DNA of 64,000 bases from Pseudoxanthomonas sp. CF385 (GCF_900104255.1 NZ_FNKZ01000002.1:806001-870000), one strand, 5' to 3'. Counted from the first letter of the stretch, positions 51,411 to 60,546 are shown. Numbers and translations: made by a program. The notes: a model not told the origin generated them from the sequence alone.

Positions 51411-52004
51411 ATGAAACTCGTCCTCGCCTCCTCCAACGCCGGCAAGCTGGAAGAACTCCGCGGCCTGCTGGCCGACACCGGGATCGAACTGGTCGCCCAG
51501 TCCGACCTGGGCGTGGAAGACGCCGACGAGACCGGCACGACCTTCGTCGAGAACGCGTTGATCAAGGCCCGCCACGCCAGCCTGCAGACGGGACTGCCCG
51601 CGCTGGCCGACGACTCCGGCATCTGCGTGGATGCCCTCAACGGTGCGCCTGGCCTGTATTCGGCACGCTACGCCGGCGGCCACGGCGATGCGCAGCGCAA
51701 CATCGACAAACTGCTGGACGCGCTGCACGACGTCCCCGGCGACCAGCGCGGCGCGCACTTCTACTGCGTGCTGGTGCTGCTGCGGCATGCGCACGACCCG
51801 CAGCCGCTGATCGTCGAAGGCGAATGGCGCGGCCGCATCCTGCACGAGCGCCGCGGCACCGGCGGGCACGGCTACGACCCGGTGTTCTTCGACCCGCAGC
51901 GCGGCCAGACGGCGGCGGAAATGCCGCTGGACGAAAAGAACCGGATCAGCCATCGCGGCAAGGCGCTGGCCGGACTGAAGCAGCGCCTGCTCGACATCGC
52001 GTAG
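51411..52004 (+). CDS. rdgB: Non-canonical purine NTP pyrophosphatase (RdgB/HAM1)
   Basis: This 197-residue enzyme removes dITP/XTP/ITP from the nucleotide pool. Motifs: [13 protein letters not shown] (substrate loop, residues 8-20), [17 protein letters not shown] (41-57), the catalytic [13 protein letters not shown], and the HAM1 signature [15 protein letters not shown] with [12 protein letters not shown]. The start ATG follows ACCGG with overlapping operon spacing. It is cotranscribed with rph and the VOC gene, and with hemW by a 3-nt gap. Confidence 0.96.
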   Translation: MKLVLASSNAGKLEELRGLLADTGIELVAQSDLGVEDADETGTTFVENALIKARHASLQTGLPALADDSGICVDALNGAPGLYSARYAGGHGDAQRNIDKLLDALHDVPGDQRGAHFYCVLVLLRHAHDPQPLIVEGEWRGRILHERRGTGGHGYDPVFFDPQRGQTAAEMPLDEKNRISHRGKALAGLKQRLLDIA

Positions 52005-52007
52005 TCC

Positions 52008-53162
52008 ATGCTGATCCCGCCGCCCCTCTCGCTCTACGTGCACATGCCGTGGTGCGTGCGCAAATGTCCGTACTGCGATTTCAATTCGCACCAGGGCAAG
52101 GGCGAACTGCCGTTCGACGCCTACATCGATGCGCTGCTGCGCGACCTCGACCACGACCTGCCGCTGGTCTGGGGTCGCACCGTGCACAGCGTGTTCTTCG
52201 GCGGCGGCACGCCCAGCCTGTTCCCACCGGAGGCGATCGACCGCTTCCTGCAGGGCGCGAGCAGCCGGCTGCGCTTCGCACCGGGGCTGGAAGTGACCCT
52301 GGAGACCAATCCGGGCACCACCGAGCACGGGCGCTTCGAGAGCTACCGCGCCGCCGGCGTCAACCGGATCAGCTTCGGCATCCAGAGCTTCGACGACGCC
52401 AGCCTGCAGAAACTGGGACGCATCCACGACAGCCGCGAGGCCGAGCACGCGGTGAAGCTCGCGCAGGACGCGGGCCTGGACAACCTCAACCTCGACCTGA
52501 TGTACGCCCTGCCCGGCCAGACCCTGGCGATGGCCGAGCACGACCTGCAGCGCGCCTTCGCCCTGCAGCCGGCGCATATCTCGCACTACCAGCTCACCCT
52601 GGAGCCCAACACCGTCTTCTTCGCCAAGCCCCCCCAGGGCATTCCCGATGACGACCACGCCTGGGACATGCAGGAGCATTGCCAGGCGCTGCTGGCCGAC
52701 GCCGGTTACCGGCACTACGAAGTCAGTGCCTACGCCCGCCCGGAACGCCGCTGCGCGCACAACCTCAACTACTGGCGTTACGGCGATTACATCGGGATCG
52801 GGGCCGGCGCGCACGGCAAGATCACCGTCGGTGCGACGCAGCAGATCCTGCGCCGATGGAAGGTCAAGCATCCTGCCGCCTACCTCGCGGCCGCCGGTAC
52901 GCCGGCCGCCATCGGCGGGGACGACGACATCACGCCCGAGCGCCGGCCCTTCGAGTTCATGCTCAATGCGCTGCGCCTGCAGGACGGTTTCGCCCTGGCC
53001 AATTTCGAAGCCACCACCGGCCTCGGCCGCGGCGCGATCGCCGACGCCTTGGCACGGGCATTGCAGCAGGGGTGGGTGACCCTGTCCGACACCCATGTCC
53101 ACCCGACGGCACTCGGCCGCCGCTTCACCAACGATGTGATCGAACTCTTCCTCGACGCGTGA
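52008..53162 (+). CDS. hemW: Radical SAM haem chaperone/coproporphyrinogen III oxidase-like HemW
   Basis: This 384-residue radical SAM protein holds the motif CVRKCPYC (16-23, Cx3Cx2C) with FNSH after it, the GGG loop in FFGGGTPSLF, and the C-terminal HemN/HemW domain (RRCAHNLNYWRYGDYIGIGAGAHG). Unlike HemN it lacks the N-terminal extension with extra SAM-related residues, which fits HemW, a haem-trafficking chaperone. It follows rdgB by 3 nt, the order typical of Gammaproteobacteria (rdgB-hemW), so annotation as HemW rather than HemN is preferred. Confidence 0.94.
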   Translation: MLIPPPLSLYVHMPWCVRKCPYCDFNSHQGKGELPFDAYIDALLRDLDHDLPLVWGRTVHSVFFGGGTPSLFPPEAIDRFLQGASSRLRFAPGLEVTLETNPGTTEHGRFESYRAAGVNRISFGIQSFDDASLQKLGRIHDSREAEHAVKLAQDAGLDNLNLDLMYALPGQTLAMAEHDLQRAFALQPAHISHYQLTLEPNTVFFAKPPQGIPDDDHAWDMQEHCQALLADAGYRHYEVSAYARPERRCAHNLNYWRYGDYIGIGAGAHGKITVGATQQILRRWKVKHPAAYLAAAGTPAAIGGDDDITPERRPFEFMLNALRLQDGFALANFEATTGLGRGAIADALARALQQGWVTLSDTHVHPTALGRRFTNDVIELFLDA

Positions 53163-53211
53163 CGGCGGCGCCCGGGACCGGGCGATGGATGGATGCGCGG
53201 GCTGTACGGGG

Positions 53212-53220
53212 TGTGATAAT
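53212..53220 (+). promoter_or_regulatory. Extended -10 promoter of the DUF1631-pilZ operon
   Basis: TGTGATAAT reads as TGn followed by GATAAT, a strong extended -10. It predicts a start near 53227, 24 nt before the DUF1631 ATG, so the operon is transcribed separately from hemW, which ends at 53162. Confidence 0.5.
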
Positions 53221-53250
53221 GATGGCGCCACAGGGGAGCCCGCCGCACCG

Positions 53251-55722
53251 ATGACCGCGACACGACCGCCTTCGCCCGCCGCTGCGCCGACCACGATCGC
53301 GTCGGCCGCGCTGCCCCTGCGCGTGCGACGCGTGCTGCAGAACCTGTTCGACCACGTCTCCACCGACTTCATCACCGCACTCAACGCGATGCTGGTGGAG
53401 TTCGAGCAGCAGTTGTTCAAGCAGGCCGACCAGGCCCGCAGCAACCACCTGCAGGCGCAGGTCTTCGTCGACCTGCGTGCGCTGCAGAAGCACCGCACCG
53501 AGCTGGCGCCGCACTACATGTTCGGCCTGGAGGCCGAGCTGGCCTCGATCCGCGCACCGCGCGCGGCGGGCGACGCACCGGCGGCCGCGCGCCTGGACTA
53601 CCAGACGCTGACCCTCGTCGAAGACGCGGTGATGGACCAGGAGATCGTGCTGCGCGAAGTCGCGCGCCGGCACGAGCAGCGCGGCAATGCGCAGATCCTC
53701 ATGTTGGGCCAGCGCTTCGGCGTGCTCGCCGGGCAGCCCGCCTATGAAGCGGAAACGCTGCCGCTGGGCCCGAACCGCCTCTGCCATGTGCTGAAGGAAG
53801 CGGCCGCCTGCCTGGACCTGTCGCTGGACGCGCAACTCGTGCTGTACCGCACCTTCGACCAGAAGGTCATGCTGAATTACAGCGAGTGGGCCGGCACGGT
53901 GAACCAGTTCCTCTCGCGCGAAGGCATCCTGCCCGGGCTGGTGTACACCCCGCGGCGGGTACGCGCGCACGACACCATCCGTCGGCACCCGCGCGACGAG
54001 GGGGATGGCTCGGCCCGGCCGATGACCGGCTGGAACGGCCAGGGCACCACGTCGCACTGGGCCACGCTCACCCCCGAACAGCTGCAGGCGGTCGCCGGCG
54101 CGCTCGTGGGCGGCAGCGCGCCGGATCCCGGCGGCGGCACGCCACCCCCGCTTCCGCCGCGCGATGCCGCGGCCCCGGCCGCCACCGACGATGCCGCCGG
54201 CTCGTTCGAAGTCCTGCAGAAACTCCTGGCCATCCGCCGCGGCGGCCTCCAGGCCGATGCACAGGCCCTGGCCGATGGCGTGGGCGTTCCCGGTGCGCCT
54301 GGCGCGCTGGCGCAGGGACCGGCGGACGCCGCTGCGGGCGCGGCCGGTACCGGCGGCGGACGCCACGGTGCAGCGGCCGGCGGAAACGCACCGGCGACAC
54401 CGCGCCTGCTGCCCACGCCCGATGTCCTCAGCGCACTGCAGGGCCTGCAGTCCGCGCCCCTGCCGGCCCGCACGCCCGAACAGCCGCGACGTACCGTGCA
54501 GGACCTGCAGCAGGCCATGCTCGCCGCCGCACGCGCACAACACGGACCGAATGCCGCGCTCGCCAGCGCGGATTCGGACACGTTCGAACTGCTGGACCTG
54601 CTCTACAACGAGATCGAACGCGAGGTGCAGCACGATGCCCCGGCGGCCGACATGCTCGTCCGCCTGCAGGTCCCCGTCGTCCAGGCCGCCTTGCGTGACC
54701 GCAACTTCTTCCTGCGCGCGCAGCATCCCGCCCGCGACCTGCTCAACACCGTGGCCGAGTCCGGCGCCACCTGGCTGGGCGAGGACGACGTGGATCCGCA
54801 ACTGGTGCAGAAACTGCACCAGGCCGTCGAGACGGTGGTGGAGAAGTACGAAGGCGACGAAGCCGTCTTCGAAGACGCGCATCGCGACGTGCAGCAGCAC
54901 CTGCAGGCGGCCGTCCGCAAGGCGGAGCTGGCCGAGCGTCGCCAGATCGAAGCCGCGCGCGGCAAGGACCGGCTGGAGGTCGCCAAGCAGCGCGCCGCCG
55001 AGACCATCGAGTCGGCGATGGCCGATGCCAAGCCGCAGAAATTCGTGCAGGCCCTGCTCAGCCAGGCCTGGGCCGACGTGCTCACGCTTACCCAGCTGCG
55101 CAACGGCGAGTCCTCCAGCGAGTGGGCCGAACAGTTGCAGACCACGCTGGAGATCGTCGCCGCCACCACCACCGCGCAGGGCGCCAGTCCCGAGCTGGCC
55201 GGCAAGGTGGAGAAGTCGCTGGTCCAGGTGGGCTACCACGAGGACGAAGCGGCCGCGATCGCGCGCCGCCTCTCCAGCGCGGAGGAAGACGAGACCACCT
55301 CGCGTACCGAACTGACCGCGCGGCTCAAGGCGCGCGCGCGCTTGGGCGGGCAGAACGAGGTCAAGAAGAAGCCGACGCAGCCGCGCACGCCGCAGGAACA
55401 GGAGTGCTACGACTACCTGCGCACGCTGCCGTTCGGCACCTGGTTCGAGTTCACCCGCAACCAGCAGGGCGATGTGCAGCGGCAGCGCCTGTCCTGGTTC
55501 AGTCCGGTCACCGGCAATGCGCTGTTCGTCAACCAGCGCGGCCAGCGCGTGGGCGAGCACTCGCTGGACACGCTGGCGCACCTGATGGCGAAGGGTCAGG
55601 CGCAGGTGGTCACCGAGGACCGCGGCCGCCTGATCGACCGTGCCTGGAACGCCACGCTCAATGCGCTGCGCAGCCTGACCGGCCGTCGCGGCGAAGCCGA
55701 ACCCGCAGGAGGCGCCGCATGA
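53251..55722 (+). CDS. DUF1631 family protein
   Basis: This 823-residue soluble protein is mostly helical. The first 240 residues (VRRVLQNLFDHVSTDFITALNAM, LEQQLFKQADQ-type helices) are followed by a poorly conserved Gly/Ala/Pro linker (about 250-400). A second helical region with DTFELLDLLYNEIE and PVVQAALRDRNFF comes next, and the C-terminal segment LPFGTWFEFTRNQQGDVQRQRLSWFSPVTGNALFVNQRGQRV (residues 727-768) resembles the beta-barrel of PilZ-type domains. Function unknown. The adjacent PilZ gene is coupled by ATGA, hinting at c-di-GMP-linked work. The start follows GGGGAG and matches the family's short N-terminus. Confidence 0.85.
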   Translation: MTATRPPSPAAAPTTIASAALPLRVRRVLQNLFDHVSTDFITALNAMLVEFEQQLFKQADQARSNHLQAQVFVDLRALQKHRTELAPHYMFGLEAELASIRAPRAAGDAPAAARLDYQTLTLVEDAVMDQEIVLREVARRHEQRGNAQILMLGQRFGVLAGQPAYEAETLPLGPNRLCHVLKEAAACLDLSLDAQLVLYRTFDQKVMLNYSEWAGTVNQFLSREGILPGLVYTPRRVRAHDTIRRHPRDEGDGSARPMTGWNGQGTTSHWATLTPEQLQAVAGALVGGSAPDPGGGTPPPLPPRDAAAPAATDDAAGSFEVLQKLLAIRRGGLQADAQALADGVGVPGAPGALAQGPADAAAGAAGTGGGRHGAAAGGNAPATPRLLPTPDVLSALQGLQSAPLPARTPEQPRRTVQDLQQAMLAAARAQHGPNAALASADSDTFELLDLLYNEIEREVQHDAPAADMLVRLQVPVVQAALRDRNFFLRAQHPARDLLNTVAESGATWLGEDDVDPQLVQKLHQAVETVVEKYEGDEAVFEDAHRDVQQHLQAAVRKAELAERRQIEAARGKDRLEVAKQRAAETIESAMADAKPQKFVQALLSQAWADVLTLTQLRNGESSSEWAEQLQTTLEIVAATTTAQGASPELAGKVEKSLVQVGYHEDEAAAIARRLSSAEEDETTSRTELTARLKARARLGGQNEVKKKPTQPRTPQEQECYDYLRTLPFGTWFEFTRNQQGDVQRQRLSWFSPVTGNALFVNQRGQRVGEHSLDTLAHLMAKGQAQVVTEDRGRLIDRAWNATLNALRSLTGRRGEAEPAGGAA

Positions 55723-56066
55723 TGCGCGAATTCCGTCGCGCCCGCCGGCGCAACGTGCCCAAGCCCGTGGCCGTGTTCGACCTGATGACCGAACAGGTCA
55801 TCGGCCGCCTCGGCAACCTGTCCGAGTCGGGCATGCTGCTGGTGGCCACCGAACCGGTGACCGAGGACGCGCTGTACCAGCTGCGCTTCCATCTGCGCGA
55901 CGACCGGGGGCAGGACGTACCGATCGACGTCGGCGCGCACCTGCTGTGGTCCGCGCCGGCCAATACGCCCGGCCAGGCCTTCGCCGGCCTGCGCTTCCTG
56001 ACCATCGACCGCGAACCGCTGGAGCGCCTGCGCCAGTGGGTCAACGCCGGGCCCGAAGCCGAATAG
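55719..56066 (+). CDS. PilZ domain protein
   Basis: This 115-residue single-domain protein carries the c-di-GMP-binding signatures: RRARRR near residues 6-11 (RxxxR) and NLSESGM (DxSxxG-type motif). The rest is a six-stranded barrel (LYQLRFHLRDDRGQDVPIDV, AGLRFLTID). It should bind cyclic-di-GMP. It starts MMREFRR at the ATGATG overlapping the DUF1631 stop. It is the last gene of a two-gene operon and 67 nt before pepQ. Confidence 0.92.
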   Translation: MMREFRRARRRNVPKPVAVFDLMTEQVIGRLGNLSESGMLLVATEPVTEDALYQLRFHLRDDRGQDVPIDVGAHLLWSAPANTPGQAFAGLRFLTIDREPLERLRQWVNAGPEAE

Positions 56067-56133
56067 GGCGCGGGCCACGGCCTGTGCGGGCCGGATGCGG
56101 CAAAATGGCGGTTCTTCCGCAAGAGCCGCCGCC

Positions 56134-57474
56134 ATGAATGCCCCCGCCGATCTCGCCGCCCGCCTCGTCCCGCTCTACGCCGACCACCTGGCGGCGATGA
56201 AGCGCCGCGCCGATGAGGCGCTGGCGCGTGGCGGTTTCGATCACCTGGTGGTACCCAGCGGCACGCAACACTGGCAGGTGTTCGACGACCGCGATTACCC
56301 GTACGCGGTCAACCCGCAGTTCAAGGCCTGGCTGCCGCTGACGCGCGTGCCCTACAGCTGGCTGGTGTACACGCCGGGCGAACGGCCGAAGGTGATCTTC
56401 TACCAGCCCTTCGACTACTGGCACGTGGTGCCGGATGCGCCCAGTGGCTGGTGGGTCGACCACTTCGACATCCACATCATCCGCAAGCCCGACGAGGCGC
56501 TCGCCCTGCTGCCGCCCGCCGCGCGCAGCGCTATCCTCGGCGAACCGCAGAGTGCGCTGGGTGGCCACGCGCCGAACAATCCCGAAACGGTCATCCAGTA
56601 CCTGGAATACCAGCGCTCCTACAAGACGCCGTACGAAATCGCATTGATGCGGCAGGCGCAGCGACTGGCCGTGCGCGGCCATCGCGCCGCGGAAGCGGCG
56701 TTCCGCGCGGGCCAGAGCGAGTTCGGCATCCACATGGCCTACTGCGCGGCGGTCGGCCAGGACGCCAACGACCTGCCGTACGGCAACATCATCGGGATCA
56801 ACGAACATGCTGCCGTCCTCCATTACATGGAACTGCAGCGCGTCGCGCCCGACCCGCTGCGCAGTTTCCTGATCGACGCCGGCGCGAGCTTCCACGGCTA
56901 CGCCAGCGACATCACCCGCAGCTACGCCTACGACACCGGCAGCGAGTTCCAGGCGATGATCGACGCGGTGGATGCCGCGCAGCAGGCGATGTGCGCCGGC
57001 GTGCGCAGCGGCGTCGACTACAAGCAGTTGCACGTCGATGCGCACCTCACCCTGATGGGCATCCTGAAGGACTTCGGCGTGATCACCGTCTCGCCGGAGG
57101 CCGCGGTCGCCACCGGCGTCAGCGCGGCGTTCTTCCCGCACGGCCTGGGCCACCCGATCGGCCTTCAGGTGCACGACGTGGCGGGCTTCGCGGCCAGCGA
57201 CCGTGGCGGCCGCATCGAGCGCCCCGCCGGCCATCCCTACCTGCGCATGACCCGCATGCTGGAACCGGACATGGTCGTCACCATCGAACCCGGCCTGTAC
57301 TTCATCGACATGCTGTTGGACGAGGTGAAGAAGAACGGCCACGCCGCCAGTATCGACTGGACCCGCGTCGAAGCGTTCCGCCCCTACGGCGGCATCCGCA
57401 TCGAGGACGAAGTACTGTGCACGGAGGGCGATGCCGACAACCTGACGCGCCCGGCGTTCGCGGAGTCGCGCTGA
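56134..57474 (+). CDS. pepQ: Xaa-Pro dipeptidase PepQ
   Basis: This 446-residue M24 metallopeptidase hydrolyses X-Pro dipeptides. Dimetal ligands are in IDAGASFHGYASDITRSY (two Asp), PHGLGHPIGLQVHDV (His), VVTIEPGLYF (Glu) and IRIEDEVLCT (Glu). The N-terminal creatinase-like domain covers residues 1-170. Length and the extra insertion near PAGHPYLRMTRMLEPD match the PepQ group (about 440). The ATG follows AAGAGCCGCCGCC. Confidence 0.94.
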   Translation: MNAPADLAARLVPLYADHLAAMKRRADEALARGGFDHLVVPSGTQHWQVFDDRDYPYAVNPQFKAWLPLTRVPYSWLVYTPGERPKVIFYQPFDYWHVVPDAPSGWWVDHFDIHIIRKPDEALALLPPAARSAILGEPQSALGGHAPNNPETVIQYLEYQRSYKTPYEIALMRQAQRLAVRGHRAAEAAFRAGQSEFGIHMAYCAAVGQDANDLPYGNIIGINEHAAVLHYMELQRVAPDPLRSFLIDAGASFHGYASDITRSYAYDTGSEFQAMIDAVDAAQQAMCAGVRSGVDYKQLHVDAHLTLMGILKDFGVITVSPEAAVATGVSAAFFPHGLGHPIGLQVHDVAGFAASDRGGRIERPAGHPYLRMTRMLEPDMVVTIEPGLYFIDMLLDEVKKNGHAASIDWTRVEAFRPYGGIRIEDEVLCTEGDADNLTRPAFAESR

Positions 57475-57618
57475 CGCAGCCCTGCGATGGCCAACCCGAT
57501 CACCCTGCCGGGTGTCTTCACGGCGGCGGGAATGCCTTCACTGGCGACGATGCCGACGGACTGACACACTCGCGCCTCGGCACGTATGGCACTTCGTCAT
57601 GACACCCGGAGGTCCAGC

Positions 57619-57999
57619 ATGAAACGCGTCACCGGCATCGGCGGCATCTTCTTCAAATCGGCGGACCCCAAGGCGCTGAGCGCGTGGTATCGCGACCATC
57701 TCGGCCTGGACACCTCGGAATGGGGCGGCGCGATCTTCCCGTGGGGCGGCGAAGGCAGTCCTTCCGGCATGACGATCTGGAGCCCGTTCAAGCAGGACAC
57801 CACCTACATGGCGCCCAGCACCGCGAGCTTCATGATCAACTTCCGCGTGGCCGACCTGGATGCGCTGCTCGCCGTGTTGCGCGCAGAGGGCTGCAACGTG
57901 GTCGGCGACCCGCAGGTGTCGGAACAGGGCAAGTTCGGCTGGGTGCTCGATCCGGAAGACAACAAGGTCGAACTGTGGGAACCCCCCGCGGGGCAGTAG
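57619..57999 (+). CDS. VOC family protein
   Basis: This 126-residue VOC protein begins GIGGIFFKSADPKALSAWYRDHLGLD, continues through FPWGGEGSPSG and FMINFRVADLDALLAVLRAEG, and ends KFGWVLDPEDNKVELWEPP, where the terminal Glu is a usual metal ligand. Such small proteins resemble glyoxalase/bleomycin-resistance enzymes with unknown substrate. A GGAGG ribosome site lies before the ATG. It starts a run of four small, unlike accessory genes reaching 59187. Confidence 0.88.
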   Translation: MKRVTGIGGIFFKSADPKALSAWYRDHLGLDTSEWGGAIFPWGGEGSPSGMTIWSPFKQDTTYMAPSTASFMINFRVADLDALLAVLRAEGCNVVGDPQVSEQGKFGWVLDPEDNKVELWEPPAGQ

Positions 58000-58023
58000 A
58001 CCGGCGCGACGAGAGGAGCAGGC

Positions 58024-58254
58024 ATGCCATTGGGTGACATCGCGGGCGAAGCGTTGGGTGGCGTGTTCCGCTTTATCGCGCGGATGGTGTTCGAGATCGT
58101 CGTCGAGATTGTCCTGCATGGCACGGGTGTCCTGATCCTGCGCATGTTGCGTCCAAAGCACGAACCTGGCGAGACCGCCGCCGTATTGACTGGCCTGGTG
58201 TTCTGGATCGCGATGGTCGCCCTGGGTGTATGGATCTATCGTGCGACCGGATGA
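58024..58254 (+). CDS. Small hypothetical membrane protein
   Basis: This 76-residue protein contains a hydrophobic segment near FIARMVFEIVVEIVLHGTGVLIL (residues 17-39) and a second near VLTGLVFWIAMVALGVWIY (54-72), with a charged loop RPKHEPGE between. It looks like a two-helix inner-membrane protein. GAGAGGAG lies 8 nt before the ATG. I recognise no family. It follows the VOC gene by 24 nt and may share its transcript. Confidence 0.6.
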   Translation: MPLGDIAGEALGGVFRFIARMVFEIVVEIVLHGTGVLILRMLRPKHEPGETAAVLTGLVFWIAMVALGVWIYRATG

Positions 58255-58350
58255 CGTGGACGCTCTGCCCCTGATCCCCCGCGTGGGGCCGGCGACACTC
58301 AGGTCGCCCACTGTCTCTGCACCTCCCTCCTCCGACGGAGCCTTTCGAAC

Positions 58351-58746
58351 ATGTCCCAATCAGATTATTTGTTGATCTCCCGCGGCCAGTGGGACGAGAG
58401 CGCGTCACCGCAGGACGTGCAGGACGCCATCGACCGCTTCTACGGGTGGTACGAACGCGGCCTGGCCGAGGGCGTGCTGAAGCCGGGCAGCCGGCTGGAG
58501 CAGCGCGGCAAGCGCGTCACCCGCGACGGCATCACCGACGGACCGTTCGCCGAGGCGAAGGAACTGGTGGGCGGCTACTGGTTCATCGTGGCGGACTCGC
58601 TGGACGCCGCCGCGCGGATCGCCGCGCAGAATCCGTGCCTCGCCTTCGGTCTTGAGCTGGAGATCCGGCCACTCGAAGCCGCACGTGCCCGTGCCGAAGA
58701 CGTGACCAATGAAACGCCGGCGGCCTGGCGCGTCAGCGGCGCCTGA
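58351..58746 (+). CDS. YCII-related (DGPF domain) protein
   Basis: This 131-residue protein has the YciI/DGPF domain core: YLLISRGQWD, DRFYGWYERGLAEGVLKPGSRLEQ, and the conserved TDGPFAEAKELVGGYWFIVADSLDAA (residues 63-88), where DGPF and the Tyr/His pair define the family. Its function is unknown; some YCII proteins act as dimeric peroxidase- or dehalogenase-like enzymes, and they accompany ECF sigma factors in other genomes, though none is in view. A GGAGCC ribosome site precedes the ATG. Confidence 0.85.
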   Translation: MSQSDYLLISRGQWDESASPQDVQDAIDRFYGWYERGLAEGVLKPGSRLEQRGKRVTRDGITDGPFAEAKELVGGYWFIVADSLDAAARIAAQNPCLAFGLELEIRPLEAARARAEDVTNETPAAWRVSGA

Positions 58747-58755
58747 TCCGCGCCC

Positions 58756-59187
58756 ATGACGACGACGCACGCCACGCTGGAGGGCGGTTGCCATTGCGGC
58801 GCGATCGCCCTCGCGTTTTCCACGGCGTTGGTGCCGGCGAACACGGCGCCGCGCGCCTGCGATTGCAGCTTCTGTCGCGCACACGGTGCGGCGTGGGTGT
58901 CGGATGCCGACGCGCGCCTGTCGATCCACGCGCATCGCCCGGACCGGCTGCACCGCTACCGGCAGGGTTCGCTGGCCGCGCAGTTCCTGCTGTGCGCCGA
59001 CTGCGGTGTGCTGGTCGCCGTGGTGTTCGAAGAGGGCGACCGCACGTACGCGGCCGTGAATGCATGTTGCCTGGCCGCGCGCGACGCCTTCGCGCCGGTC
59101 GTGCCTGCGTCGCCACAGACCTTGGCGCCGGAAGAGAAGACGGCGCGCTGGCGACAGCTGTGGATCTCTGACGTGCGATGGACCTGA
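58756..59187 (+). CDS. GFA (glutathione-dependent formaldehyde-activating)-type protein
   Basis: This 143-residue GFA-fold protein has the zinc-binding cysteines in GGCHCGAIAL (residues 11-20), ACDCSFCRAHG (34-44) and LLCADCGV (78-85). GFA proteins bind zinc in two sites; the founding member catalyses S-hydroxymethylglutathione formation, but most, including this one, have unproved activity. It starts 9 nt after the YCII gene, so probably coexpressed. It converges on pepP with 33 nt between stops. Confidence 0.88.
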   Translation: MTTTHATLEGGCHCGAIALAFSTALVPANTAPRACDCSFCRAHGAAWVSDADARLSIHAHRPDRLHRYRQGSLAAQFLLCADCGVLVAVVFEEGDRTYAAVNACCLAARDAFAPVVPASPQTLAPEEKTARWRQLWISDVRWT

Positions 59188-59220
59188 TCTGATCCGCAGC
59201 TGCCCGCACCCACGGCGGGC

Positions 59221-60546
59221 TCAGCCCGCGGCCATCGCCGCTTCGATCTCGTCGGCGCTGCGCGCCAGCGCATCGGTCAGCACGACCGGGGCGTCGGCGG
59301 TGACCAGCACGTCGTCCTCGGTGCGGATGCCGATGCCGCGCCACTTCGCATCCACCGTGGTGTCGTCATGGGAGACGTACAGGCCGGGCTCGATGGTGAA
59401 CACCATGCCCGGTTCCAGCAGGCGCGATTCGCCGTCGATGCGGTAGTCGCCCACGTCGTGCACGTCCAGGCCAAGCCAGTGGCCGGTCTTGTGCCGGTAG
59501 AAGCGACGGTAGGTGCCCTCGGCGAGGTTCTTTTCCAGTTTGCCTTTCAGCAGGCCCAGCTTGAGCAGGCCTTCGGTCAGGGTCTCGACGGCGGCCACGT
59601 GGCCGGCCTCGTACGGAACGCCCACGCGCGCGCAGTCCAGCGCGGCGCGCTGCGCCCGGCCGACGAGGTCGTGCAGGGCGCGCTGCGAAGGCGTGAAGCG
59701 GCCGTTGACCGGTAGGGTCCGGGTGATGTCCGCGGCATAACCGCGGTACTCGGCCCCGGCATCGATGAGCACCAGGTCGCCGTCGCGCGCCTGAGCGGTG
59801 TTGTCGCGGTAGTGCAGCACGCAGGCGTTGTGGCCGGCGCCGACGATGCTGTTGTAGGCGGGCCAGGCATCGTTGGCACGGAACTCGCGCTCCAGGTCCG
59901 CCTGCAGTTCGTATTCGCGGATGCCGGGGCGCGCGGCGCGCATCGCGGCCTGGTGCGCCCGTACGCTGATGTCGGCGGCGCGCTGCATCAGCTTGATCTC
60001 GTCCTTCGACTTGAACAGGCGCAGGTCGTGCAGCAGGTGGCCCAGTTCGAGGAACTCGTGCGGCGGCTGCGCGCCCTGGCGCACCTGCGCGCGCACGTGG
60101 CGCACCCAGCCGATCAGCTTGAGGTCGAAGTCGGCGTCACGGCCGAAGTGGTAGTACACCCGCGAGCGGCCTTCCAGCAGCCCGGGCAGGATTTCGTCGA
60201 GATCGGCGATGGGATAGGCATCGTCCATCCCGTAGTCGTTGACGGCGCCGTCCTGGCCGGCGCGCGGACCGTCCCAGCCCTCGCGCTCGGGATCGCGCTC
60301 GCGGCAGAACAGGATCGTTTCGCCGTGCTTGCGCCCCGGCACCAGCACCAGCACGGCTTCGGGCTCGGGGAAGCCGGACAGATACCAGAAATCGGAGTCC
60401 TGCCGGTACGGATAGTGGGTGTCGTGGCTGCGGATACGCTCTGTCGCGGCGGGCAGCACCAGGATGGCGTCGTTGCCGGCCATCCGCATCAGCTGCCGGC
60501 GCCGGCGGGCGAACTCCGCCGCGCTGATGCCGGTCAGCGCCTTCAT
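59221..60546 (-). CDS. pepP: Xaa-Pro aminopeptidase PepP
   Basis: This 441-residue M24 enzyme removes the N-terminal residue before proline. Metal ligands are in IDAGAEYRGYAADITRTLPV, RHKTGHWLGLDVHDVGDY, FTIEPGLYVSHDDTTV and IGIRTEDDVLV. The N-terminal domain begins ISAAEFARRRRQLMRMAGNDAIL, as in AMP_N aminopeptidases. The ATG overlaps the ygfB-type stop (TGATG), the same order as in Escherichia coli. There pepP is followed by ubiH; here the following genes are on the opposite strand, so the ubiH-type genes are elsewhere. Confidence 0.95.
   Translation of the reverse strand: MKALTGISAAEFARRRRQLMRMAGNDAILVLPAATERIRSHDTHYPYRQDSDFWYLSGFPEPEAVLVLVPGRKHGETILFCRERDPEREGWDGPRAGQDGAVNDYGMDDAYPIADLDEILPGLLEGRSRVYYHFGRDADFDLKLIGWVRHVRAQVRQGAQPPHEFLELGHLLHDLRLFKSKDEIKLMQRAADISVRAHQAAMRAARPGIREYELQADLEREFRANDAWPAYNSIVGAGHNACVLHYRDNTAQARDGDLVLIDAGAEYRGYAADITRTLPVNGRFTPSQRALHDLVGRAQRAALDCARVGVPYEAGHVAAVETLTEGLLKLGLLKGKLEKNLAEGTYRRFYRHKTGHWLGLDVHDVGDYRIDGESRLLEPGMVFTIEPGLYVSHDDTTVDAKWRGIGIRTEDDVLVTADAPVVLTDALARSADEIEAAMAAG

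Noticed and set aside
57487..57564. A 25-codon plus-strand frame starting MANPITLPG between pepQ and the VOC gene
   Set aside because: Too short, with no ribosome site, no recognisable domain and no evidence of conservation.
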